A stretch of DNA of 64,000 bases from Chrysogorgia sp. JL179-B06 (taxonomy: Eukaryota > Cnidaria > Anthozoa > Scleralcyonacea > Chrysogorgiidae). A program made the position numbers and the translations under genes. Below are positions 1-10,679 of the stretch, one piece after another (positions within the stretch are counted from its first letter, which is position 1; each line of letters opens with the position of its first letter). The notes under the pieces were generated by a model. That model was given only the letters and a program-made list of their open reading frames with translations, did no database searches and was not told the origin of the DNA. Location: positions 61,001-125,000 of the forward strand of contig JAYKKM010000440.1 of NCBI GenBank assembly GCA_035772405.1. The letters run 5' to 3'.

Positions 1-3000
1 GAGTCAATACCATTTTCTAAAAGGTATCGTTTGTCATCAAAACAGGATAGCGACACTTTATTAATTTCGTAACTACCTAGCTGATGTTTGACACTTCTAA
101 TGGTCTTCATTATGTGTCGCAACTGTTTCTGCTCAAGTAACACACTTTTGTAATCTTCATGTCTGATTACTTTTTTAATAATGTTCTTTCTAATACCCTT
201 AGCGGTTTTCCCACCACCTCCATCCTCTTTCAAATAGCTGTACATTTTACTGCGCAACCCGACGAACTCAACAATTGGCGTTCCAGCACACTCGTCCTTC
301 ATCTTCCCAATAACTTTCTTATTCTCTCTAAAAAAGAATGGGCTGTCTGCAGGATAGTCGCTATTGTCGAACTTTTCGCACTCCATCATAAAGTCGGAAT
401 AAACGTCGTCAGTTTTGATCGAGTACAACAGACTGTCAGTGTCAGTGAAGTGTAATCTACAGGTGTCGCTAGAGTACTTTTTCATAATATAATTGTAGTG
501 AAAATTGTACATCAACGTTTTACTCAAGTCTAGTATGCACATACCCACATATGCAGGTCTATTTAGTGTCAGCGTTTCTTTAACCTTATGGACAGCGACT
601 AAATTCTCGCTAAATATTTTGCAAGACACAAACGTCGGCTTCGAGACAAGCTTTTCTAATTTTTTCGCAGTGGTCACCAATCTTACGTCCACACGCTTCC
701 TCAAATTTTCCATCGTTTTTCCGAACACACTGTTATTCATCAGCTTGAAGAGGTCCTTCTCAAAAGCGTTCTTAGCTGCGGTTCTTTTGACTGTGTTAAA
801 GTCGATGTACTTGCCCAACCACTTGGACTGGTCAAACTGTAGGACCCTATGCACCTTTTTGATTTTCAACCCAAGGTTCGTGTACAACTGCAGATTTCCA
901 TAGTGACACACATACTTTTTTTTGTCCATCAAATTAGTCACCAACTTTTTCACACCACCAACACTCACGTTAAACTTATTTTTGATTTTCGTGCAGTACT
1001 CCGACAACATGTCAACAGTTATCTCCATCTTCTCGGGAGCCACCGGGTAATCGTTGTGTAGGTCATGCAAATGGTCTGGATACTCCAAGTCGACTTCGAG
1101 CAGCAACCCCTTTTTACTATTGTTGTGATAGTCGTGCAGATTAACCTTTTTTATTTCTTTCTCAGTCAACCACTTGAAGCCACCCGTGGGTAGACTTCGA
1201 CTCATCGCCCACCCATACAAATTGTTGGCGTCAAGGTACATCAAATACTTCGACTCTTGCTCTTTGTCATACCCTTCCATGTATTTATTATTCGCCACGC
1301 CATGCCTGTTGCATATGTAGCTCACACCACCACGCATACCCATTTCTACAAACTGGAACATGTCAATGTCGGACAATAATTCGAGTTCCACTCCAGTCAT
1401 CTTTAGCATGGCGTCCCAAGCCAATCCAGGCGATGTGAAATAGTGGCAAGGGTCTAATTTGTACTCGCGATGGCACGTCTCTCTAAAGTTCTCAAAAACG
1501 TCGGCGAGCAAGAGCACATCGCTTTTTAAATACAGGTCGTGGTACCCACCCATATTTTTAACGTCAAAGTAGTCCCACACGTTGCAAGCGCGCTCATGCA
1601 TTTCTTCCGTAATGTGCTCGTCGTTCAGAATATTGTAAAAGTCCTTTTTGGAGGGTAGCTCGCTTTCATCGAATTTTTCAAAGGAGTCCATATAATCATA
1701 GGGGTAGACTCCCTTTCTTGACATGAGTGCCAACCCCTCATCGCGAAACACTTCTGACGTGTACTTGAAAGCGTCCCTTGGTAGGTTCTTCACCAAGTTG
1801 TCTAGACCACTACCCATGAACTGAAAGCTGTCCAAAAATACTAAGTTTTTTCCAAGCATGAACGCCATGTACTTCTCCATGTTGTTTGGTATCACATTTA
1901 TGTCTTGGCCAAACTTACCAATCTCCTGCATGATGAAATGGCTATCGTAGCCGCGCAAGTTATGAAAGATCACAGGAATTTTATCAGTCAACTTAAAGTT
2001 CACATTACAATCGCGATGCGCGGACCCTCTGTACTTGCCTGACACGTGACAGTGGTCTCTCACTCTGACGTCAGCGCTAATGTACTCAACACTACAAATA
2101 TGACAACTTTTAGCCTCGTCAAAGTTTTTCTTATCGGCATCAGTCAGTATCATTTCTTTGTTAAAGTGACTCTCAGATGTTTCTTTACAATATTCGACAA
2201 TTTCTAACATCTCCCCAACGAACTTGTTGACTGCGTTTTCACCGCGATACACTTTTACTGGCTTACTGTACTCGTCGTCGTAGCAACAAACCAATTTGTA
2301 CCCATAACCACAGTCAACGTGCCTCTGGTAAGCATTTGTGTAGCTACACTTGCTTGATGGTGTCGCTGTGTGCACCTTCTGTGTGATAGCCTCGAAATCT
2401 GCGTACACCACAAATGGTACATTTAATTGCCTGCTAAAATTCTCGTATTTCACTTTCGCACCTTTTTGCGGCATTTTAATAGCTTGCTTCCCATTGATGG
2501 CCAAACACACTTCAACATGACTTTCAAGCACGTCCTCTCGGGTGAAACACTGCAAACAATATCTACAAAAATGCTTTCTTGCCTTGTGCTCTGTCTGGCG
2601 GTACATGAATTTGTTAAAATCGCGAATGTACACATAATGCTTGTTGCCCACGTCATTGGTTATCAACAATAGGTCCATATGGTCAGGGTACGCTTCCTTA
2701 GAAACGTACACAGGGAATGGCTGCTTATTTTCGTACCCAAAAACATTGATGCTAATTTCGTTAGCCTTTTCGATCTTGTTGTAGTCTTTGAGTGTGACTG
2801 GGAAGTCAATTCCGTCATAATTCAACTCACCGACATGCCTAGCGTACTTCGACGTTCTATCAGAGTGTTTTCCAACAGGAAACTTATGCGCTAGGTGGCA
2901 CCATCTAAAGCACTCGTTGTCATCATCGTTATTTACATTTATCAAACCCTTCATACTATTGCACAGCTCCTTTGGCAACGCAATGTAGCTACCCCCATGC

Positions 3001-3650
3001 AAAGGTCTGTAAATAGCGATGTTAACGTAGTGCGCGTCTATTTTGTCGATAGTCCATCCAGACCCCTCAGATAACCACCCAGCTATCCGCGTCAAGATTT
3101 GTTCCGACCCACGGTTGGCAACACCTTCGATGTCATGCTCGTTAATGACGACGAACGTTTCGCTGTTAAAGTAGGCAGTTTTGTATGTGGTCTTATTGAG
3201 TTCTAAAGCCTTCTCAAAAGTGACCTTGACTGTCTCTACCACTTTCATTCCGTTGGTCTCACCTAGCTCACGTCTCAAAAGATTAATGACAGCGCTTCTA
3301 CTGCCGTTCACCTGATTGATGTCTCTGTCGTTAACCACCTCGACTCCATAGGACCTGGTGAACCCTCTCAGCGCTCGACCCAACAGCCGTGGGCTATGGT
3401 CTTCAACTGTGGGTTGCGCTTCCTGGTCTCTAGCAAGACGGGTGTGCGTCCGACTGCCAACGTTAACTCGTCTGTTTGTCAGCGGATTAATAGTACTGAC
3501 ATTTGTCGTGTCGCTAAAAACACCATCTCTAACAAGTTGGTTGTAGACTCGCCCATGGACATTGATTGCTCTACCTGTTAGTGGATTTACAACGGCTACA
3601 CACAGTAATTTTAATAGAGCCAATTTGGCCCCTAGGAGCCATTTTGGCTT
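1..3650 (-). CDS. Protein-primed family B DNA polymerase (pPolB), partial at both ends
   Basis: Replicative DNA polymerase of the Polinton element. The minus strand is open from position 1 to a TAA at 3651-3653. Visible motifs, N to C: two short NPLTxR motifs near 3588 and 3480; a C2H2-like CRYCLQCF segment; an endonuclease-VII-like CHIC...VRDHCH...GKYRGSAH block; exonuclease motif VVYADFEAI; exonuclease motif FHNLRGYDSHF; polymerase motif A LDANNLYGWAM (about 1210-1240); motif B KLMNNSVFGKT (about 720-750); motif C FTDTDSL (about 430-450). No stop or frameshift was seen across about 1,190 codons. The C-terminus lies just beyond position 1, about 12 residues short of the element B homologue. 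The first in-frame ATG is only at 3248, although homology to B extends upstream to about 3400, so the 5' end is lost in the repeat block at 3604. The orientation relative to its neighbours is inverted compared with B. Confidence 0.88.
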
Positions 3651-4260
3651 TTACAAACATGGGCCATTTTGGCCCCAAGCAGGAGCCAAAACAGAACACA
3701 AGGGCTGTTTCAGTACCTCAGGAGCTATACATCAGCCCCTATTTTAAGGGCTGTTTTGGCCAAGTAGGAAGCGTTTTGGCCCCACAGAGCCATTTTGGAT
3801 TTCTGAAACATGGGCTAATTTGGAGCCTATTAGGGCCAAAACAGAACAAGCATGGGTTTTACTAACAAGGCGCACAGTTCTTTGCTGTATACCTTATGTC
3901 GCACATTACTGCAGCGTGCTGGCAAGACATTTTGGCTCATTTTGGCTTTTTCAAACAGCCCCAAGCAGGGGCCAAAACAAATCTCAAGGGCTGTTTCAGT
4001 ACCTCAAGGGCTATATCGGCCCCCTACTTTTCGAGCCATTTTGGATTTTTGAAACATGGGCTGTTTTGGCCCCTATTAGGGCCAAGCTGTTTTGGCCCCT
4101 ATTGGGGCCAAAACAGAACAATAATAGGGGCCAAAACAGAACAAACATACATGAGCTGTACCGACAAGGCAAACAGTTCTAAGTATCTCATACAGTACGT
4201 CTTCAGTGTGCCAGAAAGACATTTTGGATTTTTCGAACATGGGCTGTTTGGGGTCAGGGG
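3604..4260. repeat. GGCCAAAACAG/CTGTTTTGGCC-rich tandem repeats
   Basis: Two to three imperfect copies of a roughly 300-bp unit. Each contains runs of the words GGGCTGTTTTGGCC and GGCCAAAACAGAAC, GAGCCATTTTGGATTT and CAGTACCTCA. Many words occur on both strands, so the array can fold back. It abuts and truncates the 5' end of the polymerase gene. The same vocabulary returns at 8335-8870. Confidence 0.75.
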
Positions 4261-4924
4261 TCAAGTCTCCGGCTGTATATTTATTTGTCAATTTATTTGT
4301 CATTCACTATAGCTTTTTCATCTTGTATGTGTTTATCGTCTGGCAAATCTTGTAAATAAAATAAATCAATAAATACTGGTCTATTAGATATTTGTATCTG
4401 ATATCTGCTTTAAATAAATACTGGTCTATTAGATATTTGTATCTGATACCAGGAATCCGCCATGTTGGCTATATGTGGCCGTGACTAAAGGGGTCTGGGA
4501 ACAAATATGCCGATGGACCGGGTTAATCGTCCTACCTGACATACGCAACGCACGAAAATTATTGAATTTGATTAAATTTCACTTCCAACGTAGAGCATGC
4601 ATATTGTAGTTTGGCATTTTTTGATAACCACACAATCACGTTCAATAATGAAATAAACTCCCATTAATAATACTGAAATCCTCCGCATTTTGGAAAATGG
4701 TATCAAAATACCACCGGTACTTATTCCCTAACATAGCACGTGATCGGAGTGACACGTGTGTTATGGCGCATATTTCGTATTCTTCGCAACTCGCAAGGGA
4801 AACATCTAATCTTCGAAGAGAAGCTTTTATATACAACTTTAAAACTTTATTTGACGTATGAAACATATCTAGAAGCGAGATGTAATACGTGTTTATCTAC
4901 TGGATTTATATTAACGAGACGACT

Positions 4925-5081
4925 ATGCTCACTGAAGATTTCGTTCGGGATATAAAGAGTATTCTCGTTAATACGAAGAAAGAAGGCATTGTGTTGACTG
5001 ACTGTTGTTTGGCAAACCTGGTGTCCAAACCGCCTAAAGGTGGCTGGAAAGCGTATTTTGGACGCGTCATTGCTATCACTG
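4925..5081 (+). other. Possible host exon (weak)
   Basis: An open frame of 52 codons beginning MLTEDFVRDI and running through KPPKGGWKAYFGRVIAIT. It ends at a consensus 5' splice site (G|GTGAGT at 5082). The peptide is not recognised and no acceptor-linked second exon could be identified. It could be chance. Confidence 0.2.
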
Positions 5082-5592
5082 GTGAGTTGTATACAAATTG
5101 TTCACGACTTTGGCGATAATCTAATGCTCTCTTAGTGTTTAATATTACTTTATAAGTCTGTATTTCATGCACCAGTGGGCGCCATTGTATATTCGTCGAG
5201 TGAGTCGCTGTTTGTATTTTAATGAAGAACAGAATGAAACATTATATTGATCCGCTTTCGTCAGGTGCTCATAAGACCTTTATAAGTAAAACAGCTTTTT
5301 TGCTGACAAAGATCTTATGAGTCAGTTAAAACCCTGAAGGAAAGTGCACCATTACTGTTTATATGATCTTGAAGAGAAAATGGTATCTGGTTGGCACTTG
5401 ATTATGAAAGTGTTGACACTGAACTAAGATGGGTTGTGAAAAATCCAACTTCAATGCCTTCTGGCTGGAAATCAAAGCCAGAACCCTAAGAAATTATGAA
5501 CTGGTCAGTGCCCCAACTGACTAAACTATGGAGGCCCTTGACAGGAACTTGCCAACAAGTTCAGTATTATATCATATATGATGTGCTATGCC

Positions 5593-6502
5593 GATGAAGT
5601 GAATGGATATTTTACTGAGAATATTTGGCATTTACACTCCATTAATTGGATTAAGACTGGAACCCTGCAACTATAAAGGTTAGGACACACGAGGCGACAA
5701 ATCCCGGGAACATGTCGCGGGGACATGTTGCAGGGACAAATCCCGTCGTGTGTACTAGGCAAAACTTTGTCGCGGGGACAAAATTTTGTCCCCGAAACAT
5801 GTTGCATGTATTCAAAATGATTTGAATTCGTGCGACATGTCGCGGTGACAAAAGTATGTCCCGGTGACTTGTCCCATCGTGTGAACAGCTCGTGCAACTA
5901 GTCCCCGGGACAAAATTAAAACAAACCAATCACATAACATCATTTTATTTTCCCTTTCCTTTTCTCACATGTCCCCTCGTGTGTCCCCAACAAGGAAAAT
6001 GTCTCCGCGACATGCCCCCGCGATTTGTCGCTTCGTGTGTCCTCAACAGGGGAAATGTCCCCGCAACACGCTCCCGCGATTTGTCGCCTCGTGTGTCCCA
6101 ACCTTAAGACTTTCTCGGGCTTCTGTCTGGAATCAAACCCATCAAAATGTATATTATATTAATATTATAAAATTGCTATTATATAATCAAAATTTATATT
6201 ATATTTATACTAATAATACTGTATACTGTAATCAGTAATTACAGCATATTATTTTCCACTTCGAATATTGATAGACATTGACAACAGAATATTGTAAATT
6301 CTGAAGCGTTTTATCCTGAATAATTAGTTGCAACAGAATATTGTAAATTCTGAAGTGTTTTATCCTGAATAAATATTTACTCTGTCTATCTATTTATAAA
6401 ATGAATTTATATTCACACTCACAATTTTCCTTTCAATACACTATTCATTGGGAATAAATGCCAAATATTCTCGGTAATAAACCCATTCACTTCATTGGCA
6501 TT
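5593..6502. mobile_element. Inverted-repeat element enclosing a second MITE
   Basis: The left arm around 5597-5650 (GAATATTTGGCATTTACACT) matches, inverted, the right arm around 6445-6500 (AAATGCCAAATATTCTC, then CCCATTCACTTC). The arms are about 55 bp and imperfect. The 428-bp MITE at 5677-6104 lies inside. No target duplication could be assigned. Confidence 0.5.
5677..6104. mobile_element. Harbinger-type MITE with TAA target duplication
   Basis: Terminal inverted repeats of about 28 bp, starting AGGTTAGGACACACGAGGCG and ending with its near-exact complement. The element is flanked by TAA at 5674-5676 and 6105-6107. The interior is rich in GTCGCGGGGACA-type words on both strands. A 3-bp TAA duplication is typical of PIF/Harbinger elements. 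It has no coding capacity. Confidence 0.75.
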
Positions 6503-6534
6503 TCCACCATTGTATATAATGAATATGTTGCCAA

Positions 6535-6610
6535 GCTACCATAGTTCAGTTGGTTAGTGCGCTCGTGTATTTTGCCGGTCGTGCAGTTCAATTTATTACA
6601 CAGTGTTTGG
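6535..6610 (+). other. tRNA-like remnant or SINE head
   Basis: The stretch TAGTTCAGTTGGTTAGTGCG has the form of a Pol III A box and tRNA D-arm. The expected B box further on (CAGTTCAATTTA) is degenerate, and no acceptor stem pairs. It is not a functional tRNA; a tRNA-derived SINE remnant is the best guess. Confidence 0.25.
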
Positions 6611-8334
6611 TTAATTAGTTTGGGGAAATTATATGCAATTTCCCACTGTAATTTAGAGAGAGATTTCATATTGCACCTAACCAATGTGTTATATGCATAT
6701 AGCACTCTGTTAATTCAACCATGGATATAGTATACAGTATGTTTGTATATGTGTGTGAATATGAAGATGGCCGTCGAAACGTCAGTCACCAACAACAGTC
6801 TTTCTCAAGACTACAACAACCTGGACGATCAATTTCACACATCTTATGATACTCCTAGGTTCAAACCATTTACTTTATATATGTATACTGCTACCTAAGA
6901 TACATAATGACAAGGTTCCCATTGAGTTCTTAATCACTAGTATTACCGGTACTGTAACAATATGTACTGGCACTAATTTAATATCCCTAGGAGTTCTCAG
7001 GGAGATCACTACTAGGGGATTAATTACAGGAGACAAGTTATTCAAAACACACAGTATTGGTAGAGACTGAGTTCATCAATATTTCCTGGTTCAAATTGGG
7101 TAGATAACTTCTACTTGATCAACTTGGCCTCATGTCACTACCAATGTTGTGCATTTTTAAAATGACCAGCACCTATAAATGCTTCTTTCCAGGTTCTGTT
7201 TGTTACCTTTTCTTGTATAAGACTGATATCTAACTGAATATATGGCTTTTAATTACAGGATGAGCAGTCATTGGACAATGTGGTTAAAGAACAAATCCTG
7301 TTGCTAGCAAAAAATGTTGCTAGCAGTGTATCAACCTTATAATGTGGAACACAAAATAGGTAAAAACATTTACTGTTTTCTGGACATGGTGTTAATGGTA
7401 ATTTGCCAGAAAATGTCCTGTTTTAGTCAAGACCATTATTGGTGTACTTACAAATGTAAAGTAGTTGGAATCTTTTTAAAAAATAACGATGCATTAGTTA
7501 TGTTATTATTAATTTAGGTAATCATGATAGCAAGTGCAATTAAGGATTTACTCTACAAGTAGATATTTGAAAATTGTGCCAAAATTGCATGAGCCGATAG
7601 GCAATGCTATTTGGCATACTTTTCAAATATCATGCATAGTGTAAATTCTTAATTTCACAAGCAAAATCATATGCTTACTTGTTTATTATATACATGACAT
7701 GACTTAAAAATCACCATGTTTTGTGACTTGAGTTATATTTGTGTATGACAAGTAGTGGAAACTGGAAAACGTTCCAGTATATAATAACCACCATTTTGAA
7801 TTTTATTCTCAAACTTGTTCCCAGTATCTTATCTCTTTTCATTAATTGCAGTGCAATTAACAAAATAATTGCACTCCTCTCCACCAATTAGAATGCGATA
7901 ATTTTGTCATGTATATACAGTAATAAATATATGAATTACTTGTATAGTTGTATATAAAATAGGTTAAATGTTGTGCAAGAAAAATCCTGTTTTTTCAGGA
8001 CTGTAAAGTAGTAGGAGGCCATCTTTTTTCCCTCTACATTAGTTTTTATGTAATACAGTTGTTGTGATTTGAAATACAATATATTTGTTACTTGTTCTAC
8101 TAATTATTGTACAAGGATCAGTTTTTTGGGGAGGCTCAGGTAAACGAAACGCTTTCTAATGATACATTTGTGGGTCATAGCATAGCCTGCTAAGACAGAC
8201 CCTCAATTAGGACAGCCCTCCAGCATAAATTATCACTGTTTTTAGTTTTTAAGATGGCCCTGTAAAACAGATCCTGATGACTAAAACTATTCAAAAAAGG
8301 GTACAAAATAATGCTATTTTATGGGTGCCAAAAC

Positions 8335-8870
8335 AGCCCAAAATAAGAGCCACAATTGGCCCTAGTGCAAGGGGGCCAAAACAGCCCTATAAAAATGGTG
8401 CCATCTTGGGTCAAAACAGCCCTAGAAAAAGGACCAAAACAGCCACAAAATAGGGGCCAAAATTGGCCCTAGTGCAAGGGGGTCAAAACAGCCCTATAAA
8501 AATGGTGCCATCTTGAGTCAAAACAGCCCTACAAAAAGGACCAAAACAGCCCCAAAATAAGGGCCAAAATTGGCCCTAGTGCAAGGGGGCCAAAACAGCC
8601 CTATAAAAATGGTGCCATCTTAGGTCAAACAGCCCTGCAAAAAGGACCAAAACAGCCCCAAAATAAGGGCCAAAATTGGCCCTAGTGCAAGGGGGCCAAA
8701 ACAGCCCTAGAAAAATGGTGCCATCTTAGGTCAAACAGCCCTGCAAAAAGGACCAAAACAGCCCCAAAATAAGGGCCAAAATTGGCCCTAGTGCAAGGGG
8801 GCCAAAACGGCCCTATTAATGGGGGCCACCTCAGGGTCAAAATTTTGGCCCCATTTTTGGGACCATTTCT
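8335..8870. repeat. Tandem repeat, unit about 107 bp, about 5 copies
   Basis: The landmark GGCCCTAGTGCAAGGGGG recurs near 8358, 8465, 8572, 8679 and 8785. Each unit also carries CCAAAACAGCCC, AAAATGGTGCCATCTT and GGGCCAAAATTGGCCC. It ends about 40 bp before the first gene of the main block of element A. It shares its words with the 3604-4260 array. Confidence 0.85.
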
Positions 8871-8912
8871 AACAAGTGAGTTTTCTGTGACGTCACCCAT
8901 GGCTTCTATATA

Positions 8913-9476
8913 CTACACTTGTATTTTTTTCCTAAACCACTCGTCGTAATAACGATCGCCACTTTCACACCATCCCAGCTTTGGGTACACCACCCCAAAC
9001 AAATTATCGTCGAACTTATCTTTCACCTTTCCGTCTTTGAGGTCTGACACCTTCTTGAGTGTCTCGAGTCGTCTTCTATGACACAACCTAATAATGTAGT
9101 ATCCGTATCTGCTGACGTTTCTACCCTTTATCAAATTGCATGAGTACAACACGTTGACAACTTTCAGGAAGTCCTCTTTCACCAACTCAAGGTGCTCACC
9201 CTTCACAACGTTCCGCAGTCTCCTCCCCATCCACCAAGACCGTTTGTGAACGCTTTTTGGCCGTGTGAGTCTCATGTCGCTATAACTCTGAGTGTAACCC
9301 CATTCGATGTCGCCACACTTTGGACACGCGTACCCACCACATTCAGTCACATGTTTCACAACGTTACAATCCGAGCAGTAGTGAATTCTGGAGGTGCCTC
9401 CACACTTAGTTTGTGTTTCATTCGCGATCTCGTCGATTGTGTAGCCATAGCTCATCTGCCTCATAAGTTTGTCCAT
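8913..9476 (-). CDS. Zinc-ribbon protein resembling late transcription factor VLTF3
   Basis: About 187 residues; the ATG at 9476 is preferred over the GTG one codon upstream. The N-terminal part has a short GYTIDEI motif, then CSDC...CPKC, which makes a zinc ribbon. A basic helical part follows (HKRSWWMGRRL), and the C-terminus ends in FDDNLFGVVYPKLGW. The order of ribbon, then H...WL-type helix, then the final F.YN.Y.VVYK.LGW block (clearer in the element B homologue at 46183-46815) resembles poxvirus A2/VLTF3-like late transcription factors of large DNA viruses. That assignment is inference from layout, not from an alignment. The gene is followed at its 3' side by the repeat array, whereas in B it converges on the polymerase. 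Confidence 0.5.
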   Translation of the reverse strand: MDKLMRQMSYGYTIDEIANETQTKCGGTSRIHYCSDCNVVKHVTECGGYACPKCGDIEWGYTQSYSDMRLTRPKSVHKRSWWMGRRLRNVVKGEHLELVKEDFLKVVNVLYSCNLIKGRNVSRYGYYIIRLCHRRRLETLKKVSDLKDGKVKDKFDDNLFGVVYPKLGWCESGDRYYDEWFRKKIQV

Positions 9477-9527
9477 CACTTATACTACTCCAACATTTTT
9501 TTATTAAATGAGCACCCAAAACATTTT

Positions 9528-9947
9528 TTATCGAGTGAGTGCCCATGTCAGTATTCCACTACCCAAACCTAGCGCGCCAACAAACAACAATTGGTATTCC
9601 TTCATTTCCGCACTCGGTTGGTAGTAATCCGCGATCCTCGGGGAGTCAGTGAACACTCGTCCGCTGTACCGTATGGTCATTACGCTTCTAAGTTCTTCCA
9701 ACGCGTGGTTTGTGTCATTGATGTCAGCATTAGCGTCAGAGAGCATTTGTCGTAAACGCTGGATCTTATCTTTCTTGGCGACCTCATTTTCGTACCACAT
9801 CTCTTTCGCGCTGGCTAGCTGTTCCAACGCATGGTTGTGTCTTTCCATCTCAGCTTCATAGCCTGTGTGATTAAACTTCGAAAACATAAAGCCAGCGCCC
9901 GCAAAAGCCACTGCATTAAAAATCCCTCCAGCCACGACACTCGCCAT
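9528..9947 (-). CDS. Small membrane protein with coiled coil
   Basis: 139 residues. A hydrophobic N-terminus (GGIFNAVAFAGAGFMFS) is followed by a helical, charged middle (about residues 30-95) and a C-terminal hydrophobic segment (LLFVGALGLGSGILTWAL). The homologue in element B is at 45542-45958, with the strongly conserved segments KxNHTGYE and SDANADINDTNHAL. Function is unknown; two membrane segments around a coiled coil suggest a virion membrane or assembly factor. It lies in a run of small genes on the minus strand. Confidence 0.75.
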   Translation of the reverse strand: MASVVAGGIFNAVAFAGAGFMFSKFNHTGYEAEMERHNHALEQLASAKEMWYENEVAKKDKIQRLRQMLSDANADINDTNHALEELRSVMTIRYSGRVFTDSPRIADYYQPSAEMKEYQLLFVGALGLGSGILTWALTR

Positions 9948-9951
9948 TAAC

Positions 9952-10188
9952 TTACGTTGATTTGAATGGATCTGTCGGTATCCACTTTTTCGATTGCATC
10001 CATTTTACTAACAGCGTTCCTGCACCAACAGCTGCAGCAAGTTTCACTATGCCTCTCACCGTCTCTGGCGCTCCCAATGGTTCTCCCAAAGCCTTTTTAG
10101 AAATCATACTCACCACCACAGCACCAGTCGTGACAAGTAGCCCATCGTACAATTCGTTCATGAGTTCTTTTCGATCGATCGCAGTCAT
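9952..10188 (-). CDS. Small membrane protein, 78 aa
   Basis: The start is taken at ATG 10188 (MTAIDRKELMNELYDG), because the element B homologue (45292-45525) begins at the equivalent methionine. It has two hydrophobic stretches (LLVTTGAVVVSMIS and KLAAAVGAGTLLVKWM) and a basic C-terminus. Function is unknown. Only 4 bp separate it from the next gene in the same direction. Confidence 0.7.
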   Translation of the reverse strand: MTAIDRKELMNELYDGLLVTTGAVVVSMISKKALGEPLGAPETVRGIVKLAAAVGAGTLLVKWMQSKKWIPTDPFKST

Positions 10189-10210
10189 AATACATTGTCG
10201 TGTGTTTTGT

Positions 10211-10546
10211 TCAAGAATCAAACATGTCTAACGCTGGACGACAAGTTCTACGATTTTCTGACGCGGGTGTTGGTGTAGCACTCACAGTTTCTTTTTCACC
10301 GCTGATTGTGTACCATAGCGAAGCACCAGCGATGATAACACCAAGTGTTCCGACAATGTAACCATAGCTCCACTCACTACCCTTTTCTTCGTTGACTATC
10401 ATTTCGCGCATTTTCTTTTCTTTCGCGGCTTTCGATATCTCAGCCAACTTTCTACCAGCAGCGACGCGCTTTGGGTCCTTTACCTTAACACTTTTCACAT
10501 CAGCTGTGATCTTAGCGTCGACAGCCGTCTGTGAGTCTTCAGCCAT
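10211..10546 (-). CDS. Small single-pass membrane protein, 111 aa
   Basis: A basic, helical N-terminal half contains KDPKRVAAGRKLAEISKAAK, followed by one membrane segment (YGYIVGTLGVIIAGASLWYT) and a short tail. The homologue in element B is at 44975-45274 with the same order. The KDPKRVxAGxxLAxISKAAKEKKMRE block is the most conserved part. Function is unknown. The start is preceded by an A/T-rich GTGTATTAG directly against the ATG. Confidence 0.75.
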   Translation of the reverse strand: MAEDSQTAVDAKITADVKSVKVKDPKRVAAGRKLAEISKAAKEKKMREMIVNEEKGSEWSYGYIVGTLGVIIAGASLWYTISGEKETVSATPTPASENRRTCRPALDMFDS

Positions 10547-10561
10547 CTAATACACTATCAC

Positions 10562-10626
10562 GTGTTATCTTACTCACAGTTGATCTCACAGGTGTCTCAC
10601 AGTTGACCTCACAGTTGTCTCACAGT
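10562..10626. repeat. CTCACAG tandem repeat, conserved in position between both elements
   Basis: Five copies of a 10-15 bp unit containing CTCACAGTTG or CTCACAGGTG. Element B has the complementary unit (CTGTGAGATGACCTGTGAGA type) at 44890-44952, also between the Bro-N side and the small-membrane-protein side. It may be a regulatory array. In A, the cassette 10680-12000 was added right beside it. Confidence 0.6.
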
Positions 10627-10679
10627 TCCAGACCAAACGCACTAAAAAAAGTTAGGATTTTTTCTGGGAGTATAACATA

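Larger units (their letters stand above)
4300..8330. other. Non-viral, A/T-rich intergenic stretch between polymerase and the rest of element A
   Basis: No gene could be supported. It holds a 38-bp-class direct repeat (AATACTGGTCTATTAGATAT) near 4370 and 4425, a nested pair of inverted-repeat elements (5593-6502), a direct repeat (ACAGAATATTGTAAATTCTG) near 6287 and 6330, a tRNA-like remnant near 6540 and two exon-like short ORFs. One of these lies between a splice-acceptor-like TTACAG at about 7259 and a donor-like GTAAAA at about 7360. The composition is unlike the flanking viral genes, so this may be host DNA brought in by insertion or rearrangement. Confidence 0.5.

Noticed and set aside
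6535..6610. Functional tRNA gene
   Set aside because: Only the A-box half is tRNA-like; the B box and stems are not formed.
8880..8912. Left terminal repeat of element A beside the VLTF3-like gene
   Set aside because: CTATATACTAC here resembles the terminal sequence only weakly and has the wrong orientation.
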